A stretch of 45,024 nucleotides of DNA from Alphaproteobacteria bacterium (GTDB taxonomy: Bacteria > Pseudomonadota > Alphaproteobacteria > Puniceispirillales > Puniceispirillaceae). The notes below the pieces were generated by a model that saw nothing but the letters and a program-made list of their open reading frames with translations, did not search any database and had not been told where the DNA came from. Position numbers and translations under genes: made by a program. Each line of letters opens with the position of its first letter. The stretch's first letter is position 1. Below are positions 26,553-34,267 of this stretch, in pieces. The stretch is from the NCBI GenBank assembly GCA_016779005.1, contig JADHOL010000014.1:1-45024 (forward strand), read 5' to 3'.

Positions 26553-27330
26553 TTTGCTCTCTTTTTGAACGCAGCAATATAGGTGAGAATTTAGTTTCCT
26601 GTTTAATATTGGCATATCCTTCTTTAACAAGTTCAAGCGCAGCCCCAAAATGAGCCGCCACTGCAGAACGATATTGTGGCGCCTTTTTACTTATATCCGG
26701 AAGAAAACTCTCTAATTCTGCCCATTCAGGCATAGAAGGAATTAATTCACGAAGACGAATAGCTGCTTCCTGAACAGAAAATAGCTTAGTTGCTATAACC
26801 GTTAATTTTGTTTCATTCTCGGCCGAGCGAATATCAGCGTATGCTTTTAGTAAATCATAAAGATTAGCGGTAAAGGTCACCTTATCAGACATTAAAAACT
26901 GGTCTGGCATTCCGCGTACAAGTCTGGATTTATGAAGTTTGGGCAGTTGCATTAACCGTTTGGATGAGGTTTGCATCGCTTCCAAGCGAAGCAGCTGAAA
27001 CCGCAATGCATCTGTCATATCTATGACTTCGCTTGCAACTTCAGGGTCTGGTTCTGGCAGTAATAATCTGGATTTAAGATAGGCAAGCCATGCTGCCATA
27101 ACCAAATAATCTGCTGCAATTTCAAGATCTAATGTTTGCGCTGATTCAATAAATTCAAGATATTGTTCGGCAAGTGGAAGAATAGCAATGCGTGTTAGGT
27201 CAACCTTTTGCTCACGCGCCAGAGATAATAGCATATCTATGGGGCCTTCATACCCCTCTAGGTTCAAGAAAAGCGATAATTGTGACGCAGATTCGTCGCT
27301 TGATTCTAGCGTAAAGTCTTCTGTTTGCAT
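26545..27330 (-). CDS. scpA: Segregation and condensation protein A (kleisin)
   Basis: Bridges SMC heads and binds ScpB dimers. The 261-aa protein has the N-terminal kleisin motif LEGYEGPIDMLLSLAREQKVDL and then ITxLAxQYLEF-like IAILPLAEQYLEFI. LVMAAWLAYLKSRLLLP comes before the linker, and a C-terminal winged helix ends the chain. Its ATG shares one base with the stop of the SPOR gene, and its stop lies inside the scpB start, so the three are translationally coupled. Confidence 0.95.
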   Translation of the reverse strand: MQTEDFTLESSDESASQLSLFLNLEGYEGPIDMLLSLAREQKVDLTRIAILPLAEQYLEFIESAQTLDLEIAADYLVMAAWLAYLKSRLLLPEPDPEVASEVIDMTDALRFQLLRLEAMQTSSKRLMQLPKLHKSRLVRGMPDQFLMSDKVTFTANLYDLLKAYADIRSAENETKLTVIATKLFSVQEAAIRLRELIPSMPEWAELESFLPDISKKAPQYRSAVAAHFGAALELVKEGYANIKQETKFSPILLRSKREQND

Positions 27331-28259
27331 TAAAGTTCTTGCCTAATTTTTCTTACAATACAATCTTGCCCAGCTGATTTTAATAAGTCACAGGTAGATA
27401 GAGCAAGTGTTTCATTAAGTGGCTGAGTGATAACCCGCCAATATATACCAGATGAGCCAGTATCAATTTTTGTTACTTCTAACATGATACCATCTAGTCT
27501 GTTTTTATGCTTTTCCATAAGAATAGCGGCTTGTTGCTTAGCCTTATCCTGTTTTGCGAATGCTGCTAGCTGAACTTTATGAGTTTTTTTACCTAAGATT
27601 TGTTTTGGTGGTTCTGGCTTAGTAACAGGGGCTATAATCGGTGCATCTTTTACTTGCTTGTCTTCTATGACTTCACCTACGACTTCACCCTGTTGGCTAA
27701 TATTATTATCATCTATTGCAGAAGTAAGATTAATTTGGTCTGCGCTTGATTTCGGCTCTAAAGCGATTTCCTGCGCTGAGTTGCTTGATGCAATTTGTGT
27801 ATTATCATTTGAATTTTCCAACAAATCATTTGGCAAATCATTTGGCAAATCATTTGGTGTTTCATCTGGCAAATCATCTGGCAAATCATTTGGTGGTCGT
27901 GCGTCAGGCTGCTGCTCGTCTTGTGGTACATCACCCTCTATTTGAAGGGCTACTGGCGGTAATTCAGGTGCTGCATCTGGCAGTCGTAATTTTTCAGACT
28001 GGTTATCATTTTCTGAAAGACCCTCTAAAATCTCAAGAACTAGGGAGTCTTGATGCGGGATTACTTTGCCTCCGCGATCTTCAGGCTTAAATTTAAACGG
28101 CGTTTTATCTGCCCTCAAAACAGGTAACTCTTGGGTAGTGCCTGATTGCAAAGATAGCCAAAAGCCCCCACCGGCAATGCCGATCGCTAACACAATAAAC
28201 CCGATTAAAATAACTAATCTGAAGGATGTTTTTTGCTTTTCTGGATCTGTCCCAGACAT
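27330..28259 (-). CDS. SPOR-domain cell-envelope protein
   Basis: Inner-membrane-anchored protein (309 aa): a short cytoplasmic N-terminus, one membrane helix at about 14–34, a long acidic and Pro/Asn-rich periplasmic linker, and a C-terminal SPOR domain (about 228–305, KVQLAAFAKQDKAKQQ...YWRVITQPL). SPOR domains bind denuded glycan at division sites. The linker holds a repetitive NDLPDDLPDETPNDLPNDLP segment encoded by a 12-bp DNA repeat. It starts just after the argS direction block and is coupled to scpA. Alphaproteobacterial homologues often precede nagZ, which is missing here. Confidence 0.9.
   Translation of the reverse strand: MSGTDPEKQKTSFRLVILIGFIVLAIGIAGGGFWLSLQSGTTQELPVLRADKTPFKFKPEDRGGKVIPHQDSLVLEILEGLSENDNQSEKLRLPDAAPELPPVALQIEGDVPQDEQQPDARPPNDLPDDLPDETPNDLPNDLPNDLLENSNDNTQIASSNSAQEIALEPKSSADQINLTSAIDDNNISQQGEVVGEVIEDKQVKDAPIIAPVTKPEPPKQILGKKTHKVQLAAFAKQDKAKQQAAILMEKHKNRLDGIMLEVTKIDTGSSGIYWRVITQPLNETLALSTCDLLKSAGQDCIVRKIRQEL
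27822..27893. repeat. 12-bp minisatellite, six units, inside the SPOR gene
   Basis: Six in-register 12-base units follow each other. Four are exactly CAAATCATTTGG (27822, 27834, 27846 and 27882), one has a single change (27870) and one is more diverged (27858). Each unit encodes four linker residues (mostly PNDL), so copy-number change keeps the reading frame. Confidence 0.85.
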
Positions 28260-28263
28260 GTTA

Positions 28264-29985
28264 TTACATTTCCTCTACTGCAGTTATGGAAAGCAGATTT
28301 AACCCTGATTTAAGAACCTGCGCTGTTGTTTCTACCAATAGCATTCTTGCATGTGTTAATTCATCATCTGTATCATGAATAAATTTTAAATCGTGGTTTT
28401 CTCTACCTGCATTCCATAATCCATGAAAAACTGCTGCAAGTTCCATTAAATAAAACGCAATGCGATGTGGCTCACAGTGATGGGTTGCAGCCTCAACTTG
28501 CTTTGGCCAGCTAGCAAGCTGTTTTATCACTCGAATCTCAAAAATATCTGTAAGTAAGGATAGATTAGGCGTGCCAGATGGCTTTTGGTTTTGGCGAAGT
28601 ACAGATTTTGCACGCGCATGGGCATACTGAACATAAAAAACAGGGTTTTCTCTGCTTTTTTCCGTGACTTTTGCATAATCAAATTCAAGGGGTTGATCAT
28701 TGCGCCGTGTCAGCATGACAAATCGCATTACATCTGCACTAACGGCATCTATCACATCACTTAAGGTTACAAATGTACCTGCGCGTTTTGACATTTTGAC
28801 AGGCTTTCCTTTATCAAGAAGCGAGACAAGACCACATTGTTTAACCTGCAACCTATCTTGTTTGCCTGAGATTGCTTGAACTGCGGCTGTCATTCTTTTT
28901 ACATAACCGCTATGATCAGCGCCAAGCACGTCAATAAGCTTGCCATCTGTTCTCTCTAGCTTATCATAATGATACGCCACATCAGATGCAAAATAGGTCC
29001 AGCTATCATCTGATTTCTGGAGCGGTCTATCGACGTCATCACCAAAATCTTTGGATCTGAATAATAATTGTTCTCTTGGCTCCCAATCTTCATCAAGCTT
29101 GCCTTTTGGAGGCTCAGGTTTGCCACGGTAAATTAAATTATCGCTCTGAAGTTTTTGTATTGCTGAAGCTACTTTGCCTTCTTTTACAAGTTGATTTTCA
29201 GAGGAATAAATATCCATCACGATACCAAGTCGTGCCAGATCCTTCCTGATAGATTGCATCATTAAATCAACAGCTATAGGGCCAATTTTCTCTATAATTT
29301 CATCTTCTGAAAGCTGTTTTAAACTATCCCCATAATTATCTGCTAGATACTGACCTACTTCAATTAGGTAATCGCCAGGATAGAGTCCGGCAGGTATAGC
29401 CTCTAATGCTTCGCCTAATGCTTCACGATATCGAATAAAGGCAGATTGTGACAAGGTCGTAATTTGCGATCCTGCATCATTAATATAATATTCGCGTGTT
29501 ACATTATAGCCGCTGAATTGCATTAAATTTGCAAGCACATCTCCTAAAATAGCCCCTCTTGCATGTGCTGCATGTAATGGTCCTGTTGGGTTAGCAGACA
29601 CAAATTCAATATTAACATTCTGACCAGAACCAATCGTGTTTTTTCCATAATCATCACCGCTATTTAGGATAGAGGCGATTTCTTCTGCCCATCTTGATTT
29701 ATCAAGTCTTATATTAATAAATCCAGGTCCAGCAATTTCAGTGGATAAAACCGATGGCGTGTTTTGTAGCTCTGTTGCAAATAATTCTGCTAATGCTTTT
29801 GGAGATTGTTTTAAGGGTTTAGCCAGAACCAATGCAGCATTCGATGCTAAATCGCCATGTGTCTCGTCGCGTGGCAACTCAACAACGCATTTCGATAAAT
29901 CCATATCGATGCTAAAATTGTGGCGTTCGGCGAGTATCTGGTAACAAGACCGTATTATTTCTTCAAACTCTACGAAAATATTCAT
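28264..29985 (-). CDS. argS: Arginyl-tRNA synthetase
   Basis: Class I synthetase, 573 aa. The N-terminal Add-1 domain is followed by the core motif NPTGPLHAAHARGA, in which the HIGH signature is H138-A-A-H141. KMSKR is at 397–401, and the C-terminal DALR-type anticodon-binding domain ends the protein. The frame starts at ATG 29985, overlapping the end of dgt by four bases (ATGA). The SPOR gene follows after four bases, so dgt–argS–SPOR–scpA–scpB read as one operon. Confidence 0.97.
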   Translation of the reverse strand: MNIFVEFEEIIRSCYQILAERHNFSIDMDLSKCVVELPRDETHGDLASNAALVLAKPLKQSPKALAELFATELQNTPSVLSTEIAGPGFINIRLDKSRWAEEIASILNSGDDYGKNTIGSGQNVNIEFVSANPTGPLHAAHARGAILGDVLANLMQFSGYNVTREYYINDAGSQITTLSQSAFIRYREALGEALEAIPAGLYPGDYLIEVGQYLADNYGDSLKQLSEDEIIEKIGPIAVDLMMQSIRKDLARLGIVMDIYSSENQLVKEGKVASAIQKLQSDNLIYRGKPEPPKGKLDEDWEPREQLLFRSKDFGDDVDRPLQKSDDSWTYFASDVAYHYDKLERTDGKLIDVLGADHSGYVKRMTAAVQAISGKQDRLQVKQCGLVSLLDKGKPVKMSKRAGTFVTLSDVIDAVSADVMRFVMLTRRNDQPLEFDYAKVTEKSRENPVFYVQYAHARAKSVLRQNQKPSGTPNLSLLTDIFEIRVIKQLASWPKQVEAATHHCEPHRIAFYLMELAAVFHGLWNAGRENHDLKFIHDTDDELTHARMLLVETTAQVLKSGLNLLSITAVEEM

Positions 29986-31193
29986 ATTTTTTCCTTAACG
30001 GGAGATAGCACAAATAATCGGTCATGTTCCAGCATCGCTTCTCTATCTGTAAGGGAAGCAATATAATCCGCTATAATTCTAGCGTTGCTTAGGTCTGTAT
30101 CATCCCCAACTGGTTTTTTGATAATTTTATGTTGCCAATAATTTGGAAGAAGTGCTGTATTTTGCAAGAATTCTGCACATAAATCCTTTAATAATTTCTG
30201 TGCTTTATTGGTCATTCTGTTCACTTTATAATGTCGCCACATATTCGTAAAAAGGAAAGATCTTATTTCAGATAATGCTTCTTTCATTACATCTGAGTGG
30301 CAAATAAGAGGATAGCCAGCACCGCGTATTTCATCTGGTGATTTTGGAGATGTTTTTTCAAGTTCGAGTGATGAGTGAACCAGCAAATCATTTACAAAGA
30401 TGGATATTAGACGTCTTGTAAGTTCATTTGCAAATCTATCTGAGGGCAAATCAGGATATTCCCCTTTTATGGATGTTAGAATATTAGATATAATAGGCAA
30501 ATCAGATAATTGTTTTACAGTGAATAATTCAGCGCGCAATCCATCATCTATATCATGCGATAAATAGGCAATATCATCTGATAGATTTGCAATTTGGGCT
30601 TCAGCACCAGCGAAGCTGTCTAACTTAAAATCATATAACCCATCAAGCATCTTTAATGTTGGTCTTTGATTTTTGCTAGATACGGGGCCGTTATGTTTTG
30701 CAATCCCCTCTAATGTTTCCCAAGATAAGTTTAAACCGTCAAAGCTAGCATATCGTTGCTCAATTTGACATAAAATCCGAAGCGTTTGCTCATTATGGTC
30801 AAAACCGCCAAAATTCTTCATTCCGTCTTGCAAAGCATTCTCGCCAGCATGACCAAAGGGTGTATGTCCTAAATCATGCGCAAGAGCGATAGCCTCCGCC
30901 AAATCTTCATTTAGCCTTAAGGAACGTGCTATGGTTCCGGCTATTTGGGCTACTTCAATGGAATGGGTAAGTCGCGTTCTAAAATAATCCCCTTCATGAT
31001 ACACAAAGACCTGCGTTTTATATTGCAAACGCCTAAATGCAGATGCATGGATAATTCTATCTCTGTCGCGCTGAAAATCTGTTCTTTTGAAATGTGCGTG
31101 CTCTGACGATATTTTCTCTGGAAATAAGCGCGGTTTTTGCATCGATACACACGCATAGGGCGCATAATTTATGAATGTCTGATCAGGATGCAT
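29982..31193 (-). CDS. dgt: dGTPase-like deoxynucleoside triphosphate triphosphohydrolase
   Basis: HD-superfamily phosphohydrolase predicted to split dNTPs to nucleoside and tripolyphosphate (403 aa). The N-terminal FQRDRDRIIHASAFRRLQYKTQVF and THSIEVAQ are followed by the metal motif ALAHDLGHTPFGHAGE with His106-Asp107. All are diagnostic of the Dgt-like type found in Alphaproteobacteria. The start at 31193 matches the expected N-terminus (YAPYACVS...). It is divergent from erpA across about 155 bases. Confidence 0.94.
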   Translation of the reverse strand: MHPDQTFINYAPYACVSMQKPRLFPEKISSEHAHFKRTDFQRDRDRIIHASAFRRLQYKTQVFVYHEGDYFRTRLTHSIEVAQIAGTIARSLRLNEDLAEAIALAHDLGHTPFGHAGENALQDGMKNFGGFDHNEQTLRILCQIEQRYASFDGLNLSWETLEGIAKHNGPVSSKNQRPTLKMLDGLYDFKLDSFAGAEAQIANLSDDIAYLSHDIDDGLRAELFTVKQLSDLPIISNILTSIKGEYPDLPSDRFANELTRRLISIFVNDLLVHSSLELEKTSPKSPDEIRGAGYPLICHSDVMKEALSEIRSFLFTNMWRHYKVNRMTNKAQKLLKDLCAEFLQNTALLPNYWQHKIIKKPVGDDTDLSNARIIADYIASLTDREAMLEHDRLFVLSPVKEKI

Positions 31194-31315
31194 AATAACT
31201 TTCGAATTTGTGTGATGGGTAAGTTCTAACTCTTATACTCCACGTTATACGATGCAGCAGGATTTAGAGCAAGTAACTACAACCTTGATTTACACGATTT
31301 AAAGAGTCATATTAT

Positions 31316-31330
31316 GGTTATAACGTAACC
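31316..31330. promoter_or_regulatory. Inverted repeat in the dgt/erpA divergent control region
   Basis: GGTTA and TAACC flank TAACG, about 20 bases ahead of the erpA ATG. Upstream, TTGATT (31285–31290) with TCATAT (31307–31312, 16-base spacing) could be the erpA promoter, which would place the repeat over the start site. The regulator is unknown. Confidence 0.3.
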
Positions 31331-31350
31331 TTCATAGGAATAGTGTGTTA

Positions 31351-31677
31351 ATGACCCTTTCGTTAAATCTTACACAAGCTGCAGCAAAACGGATTGCGCA
31401 TTTAAGTTCGTTTGAAAATGCGTCCTATTTCAGGGTGCGTGTAGATGGTGGGGGGTGCTCAGGTTTTCAATATAAGTTTGATTTTGATACCGAAAAACAA
31501 ATTGATGATATTGAAATAAGCGCGCATGGCGTTACCGTTCTGGTAGATGATATGTCACAGGAATTTTTGCAAAATGCGGAGCTTGATTACGTAGAAGAAT
31601 TGCTTGGGTCTTTTTTCAAAATATCCAACCCCAACGCGACTGCTTCGTGCGGTTGCGGAACCTCTTTTTCCGTTTAA
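31351..31677 (+). CDS. erpA: A-type iron-sulfur cluster insertion protein
   Basis: Carrier that passes Fe-S clusters to target enzymes. The 108-aa product has GGGCSGFQY with Cys36, and the C-terminal Cys100-Gly-Cys102 pair in ASCGCGTSFSV, the three ligands of the family. Start chosen at ATG 31351 with AGGAA ten bases upstream; a GTG two codons earlier is too close to that site. It precedes xthA by 43 bases on the same strand. ErpA versus IscA cannot be settled by sequence alone; the dgt neighbour favours ErpA. Confidence 0.93.
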   Translation: MTLSLNLTQAAAKRIAHLSSFENASYFRVRVDGGGCSGFQYKFDFDTEKQIDDIEISAHGVTVLVDDMSQEFLQNAELDYVEELLGSFFKISNPNATASCGCGTSFSV

Positions 31678-31720
31678 TGAGCCAACATCCCCTCGCCTAT
31701 ATAAAAGCTGGTCAACACCA

Positions 31721-32491
31721 ATGAGAATTGCTAGTTGGAATGTGAATTCAATAAAAGCCAGGCTAGAGCATGTTTTAGCCTATTGTAAGGATGATAAGGC
31801 AGATGTGCTTTTACTTCAGGAATTAAAAACAACAGATGATAATTTTCCAAGACAGTCCTTTGAAGATATCGGCTGGCAGGTAGCATCACATGGTCAGAAA
31901 ACCTATAATGGTGTTGCTATTCTCGCAAAACACCCCATCCAAGTAACACAAGTCGGGCTAGCTGGCGATGATAGTGATGAGCAAGCACGATATATAGAAG
32001 CCGAGATTGAAGGAATAAGGATTGCTAGCATTTATCTGCCAAACGGAAATCCATGCCCGGGGCCAAAATATGATTATAAGCTCGCTTGGATGGACAGACT
32101 TTTTAGCAGAGCTAAACATCTATTTAATCAAGAGATTCCAGTAGTATTAGCAGGCGATTTTAATGTCATTCCTCATCCTATTGATTGCTATGATCCGCCC
32201 TCTTGGCAAGAGGATGCTCTGTGTAGAGAAGAAACAAGATTAAAGTTTTATGCTATTTGCAATATTGGTTATCTAGATGCCTTGAGGCAAATTCACCCCA
32301 AGGGGGCTTATTACACATTTTGGGATTATCAGAGAGGGGCATGGCAAAAAGATAATGGCATTCGGATTGACCATCTTCTACTGTCCCCTGAAGCCTCCTG
32401 CAGGCTTGTCGACTGCAATGTTGACAGAAACCCAAGAGGGCTTGAAAAAGCATCCGACCATACCCCTATCTGGTGTGATTTAACTATTTAG
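31721..32491 (+). CDS. xthA: Exodeoxyribonuclease III / AP endonuclease
   Basis: Base-excision repair nuclease cutting at abasic sites and degrading 3' ends. The 256-aa chain starts MRIASWNVNSIKARL. It has the catalytic blocks LLLQELK (Glu metal ligand), LAGDFNVIPHPIDCYD, GIRIDHLLLS and SDHTPIWCDL (catalytic His). Upstream in-frame codons from 31604 lie inside erpA and are rejected. It ends 39 bases before the convergent IlvD-like gene; no hairpin is evident in that gap. Confidence 0.95.
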   Translation: MRIASWNVNSIKARLEHVLAYCKDDKADVLLLQELKTTDDNFPRQSFEDIGWQVASHGQKTYNGVAILAKHPIQVTQVGLAGDDSDEQARYIEAEIEGIRIASIYLPNGNPCPGPKYDYKLAWMDRLFSRAKHLFNQEIPVVLAGDFNVIPHPIDCYDPPSWQEDALCREETRLKFYAICNIGYLDALRQIHPKGAYYTFWDYQRGAWQKDNGIRIDHLLLSPEASCRLVDCNVDRNPRGLEKASDHTPIWCDLTI

Positions 32492-32530
32492 CAAAATCAT
32501 GTAGCTAAAATATTACCAATCATCTTGGGA

Positions 32531-34240
32531 TTAAATCAAATTGTACCCTTCATGGGTTACAGCTCCTTTATTTGCAGAGCTTACAAGTTTTTTATACTTT
32601 GATCCAGCAGCAGACAAAAATAACGGCTCTCTTGGCTTCCATAAACGGCGTCTTGCTTCTAATTCTTCATTAGATAAATCAACTGATATTATATCCTCTT
32701 TGATAGTAATGGCGATGATATCCCCATCTTTGACGAGCCCAATAGGCCCGCCTAACGCAGCTTCTGGCCCGATATGACTAATGCAAAACCCTGAACCTAA
32801 ATTAGAAAAGCGACCATCTGTGATTAAAACGACATTATCCAAAGTGCCCTGTGCTTGGAGAAGTAGTTGCGGAATAAACATCTCTTTCATTCCAGGGCCC
32901 CCTACAGGCCCCTCATATCGGATAAGAATAACATCACCATTTACATAAATATGCTTCTTAATAGCTTCAATTGCCGCCTCCTCACTATCAAAACATCTAA
33001 GCGGCCCCTTAAATTCTAGAATTTCTGAATTGCTTCTGTAAATTAACCCGCCTTCTGGTGCAAAATTTCCGGTTAATCCCGATAATCTCCTAGTATATGG
33101 TCTTGGGGTATATAGATTTGGGTTTTCAGGAAATTGAATGATATTCTGAGATTCTGGAACTGTGAGTTCTGCCAGATTTTCGGCAATCGTTTTACCTGTT
33201 ATCGTCTTGCAATCTGGGTGAATAAGTCCGTGCTGTAATAATAGGCTCATTACTACAGGCACACCGCCAATTTGTTGAAACTCGTGAATAGAATAGGTTC
33301 CAGCTGGTTTTAGATCTGCAATATGTGGTGTTTTCTTGCAGATGTCCGTAATATCACTTTGTTCCAAATTTATACCGCACTCAAAAGCTATTGCCACAAT
33401 ATGAAGAATGGTACTTGTTGACCCACCAAGCGCTGTTAACACCGTAATCGCATTTTCGAATGCTTTTCGGGTTAAGATATCGCGAGGTTTAAGATTTGAT
33501 TTCATTAAATCAGTTATAGCTATTCCAGATTGATAGGCAATTTCATCTCTTGCCATATCTATGGTTGGAACAAACGAGGCATTGGGAAGGGTCAGACCAA
33601 GCGCTTCTATCACACATGCCATATTATTAGCGGAATATTGCGCGGTTATCGAACCTGCTGAAGGCAGGCAATGAGCCTCTATTTCATGAAGTTCTCTATC
33701 GCTAATTTTGCCCGCAAATTGCTCTCCAATCGCCTTATAAAATTCTAGAATTGTACTATCACTTTTGCTCGAAGTACCTGCCATCATCGAGCCGCCAAAC
33801 ATCACGATAGATGGGATATTAATTCTAGCCATAGACATTACCATTGCCGCAAGGGAAATATCACACCCTGCAAACCCAATGAGCGCATCAAACTTGTGTG
33901 AGAGTGCGGTTAACTCGATCGTATCTGCTATTATTTCTCTGTTAATCAGTGAAGATTTGGCCATATTGCCAGATAATAATATCTCATCTGACAAGGCTGT
34001 AGCCGTAAATTCGCGTGGCGTGCTGTTATTATCTCTTATGCCTCGCTTTGCTTCTTGTGCTTGTTGTGCAAGGCCTATATGGCTTGGCGATAATTCACTC
34101 CAGCTGGTAACAATGCCTATAAATGGCTGTTCAATCTCAGTTGTACTCAACCCCATTGCATAGCTGGCAGCACGTGCAAGAGGCGTTTTGGTATTAAATA
34201 AGTGTTTTTCTAACTTTTTGGCTTTGCGTGTCACCCGCAC
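32531..34240 (-). CDS. IlvD/Edd-family protein with degenerate Fe-S site
   Basis: Related over its full length (569 aa) to dihydroxy-acid and sugar-acid dehydratases: FIGIVTSWSELSPSHIG near the start, a REIIADTIE helix, EGPVGGPGMKEM, LITDGRFS and GPEAALGGPIGLV near the end. The metal centre is broken. The usual PCN is P52-S53-H54, the CDK triad is C126-D127-I128, and the GSCGGM cysteine is Ile198 (AGSITAQYSANNM). Two of the three [2Fe-2S] cysteines and the lysine after the Asp are therefore gone, and the usual SDG is S84-D85-E86. It may be a pseudoenzyme, a partner subunit or a dehydratase with different chemistry. It lies 27 bases after the cysteine-complete paralogue. Confidence 0.85.
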   Translation of the reverse strand: MRVTRKAKKLEKHLFNTKTPLARAASYAMGLSTTEIEQPFIGIVTSWSELSPSHIGLAQQAQEAKRGIRDNNSTPREFTATALSDEILLSGNMAKSSLINREIIADTIELTALSHKFDALIGFAGCDISLAAMVMSMARINIPSIVMFGGSMMAGTSSKSDSTILEFYKAIGEQFAGKISDRELHEIEAHCLPSAGSITAQYSANNMACVIEALGLTLPNASFVPTIDMARDEIAYQSGIAITDLMKSNLKPRDILTRKAFENAITVLTALGGSTSTILHIVAIAFECGINLEQSDITDICKKTPHIADLKPAGTYSIHEFQQIGGVPVVMSLLLQHGLIHPDCKTITGKTIAENLAELTVPESQNIIQFPENPNLYTPRPYTRRLSGLTGNFAPEGGLIYRSNSEILEFKGPLRCFDSEEAAIEAIKKHIYVNGDVILIRYEGPVGGPGMKEMFIPQLLLQAQGTLDNVVLITDGRFSNLGSGFCISHIGPEAALGGPIGLVKDGDIIAITIKEDIISVDLSNEELEARRRLWKPREPLFLSAAGSKYKKLVSSANKGAVTHEGYNLI

Positions 34241-34267
34241 TATTTACCATTAATTATTCAAAATTCT

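Noticed and set aside
26553-26648. N-terminal extension of ScpB
   Set aside because: It lies inside scpA, is not family-like, and ATG 26552 gives the canonical start coupled to the scpA stop.
27746-28090. Plus-strand open frame opposite the SPOR gene with NHL-rich repeats
   Set aside because: The repeats are the antisense reading of the 12-bp minisatellite, so it is a shadow.
31604-31720. N-terminal extension of exonuclease III
   Set aside because: It overlaps erpA in another frame; MRIASWN at 31721 is the universal family start.
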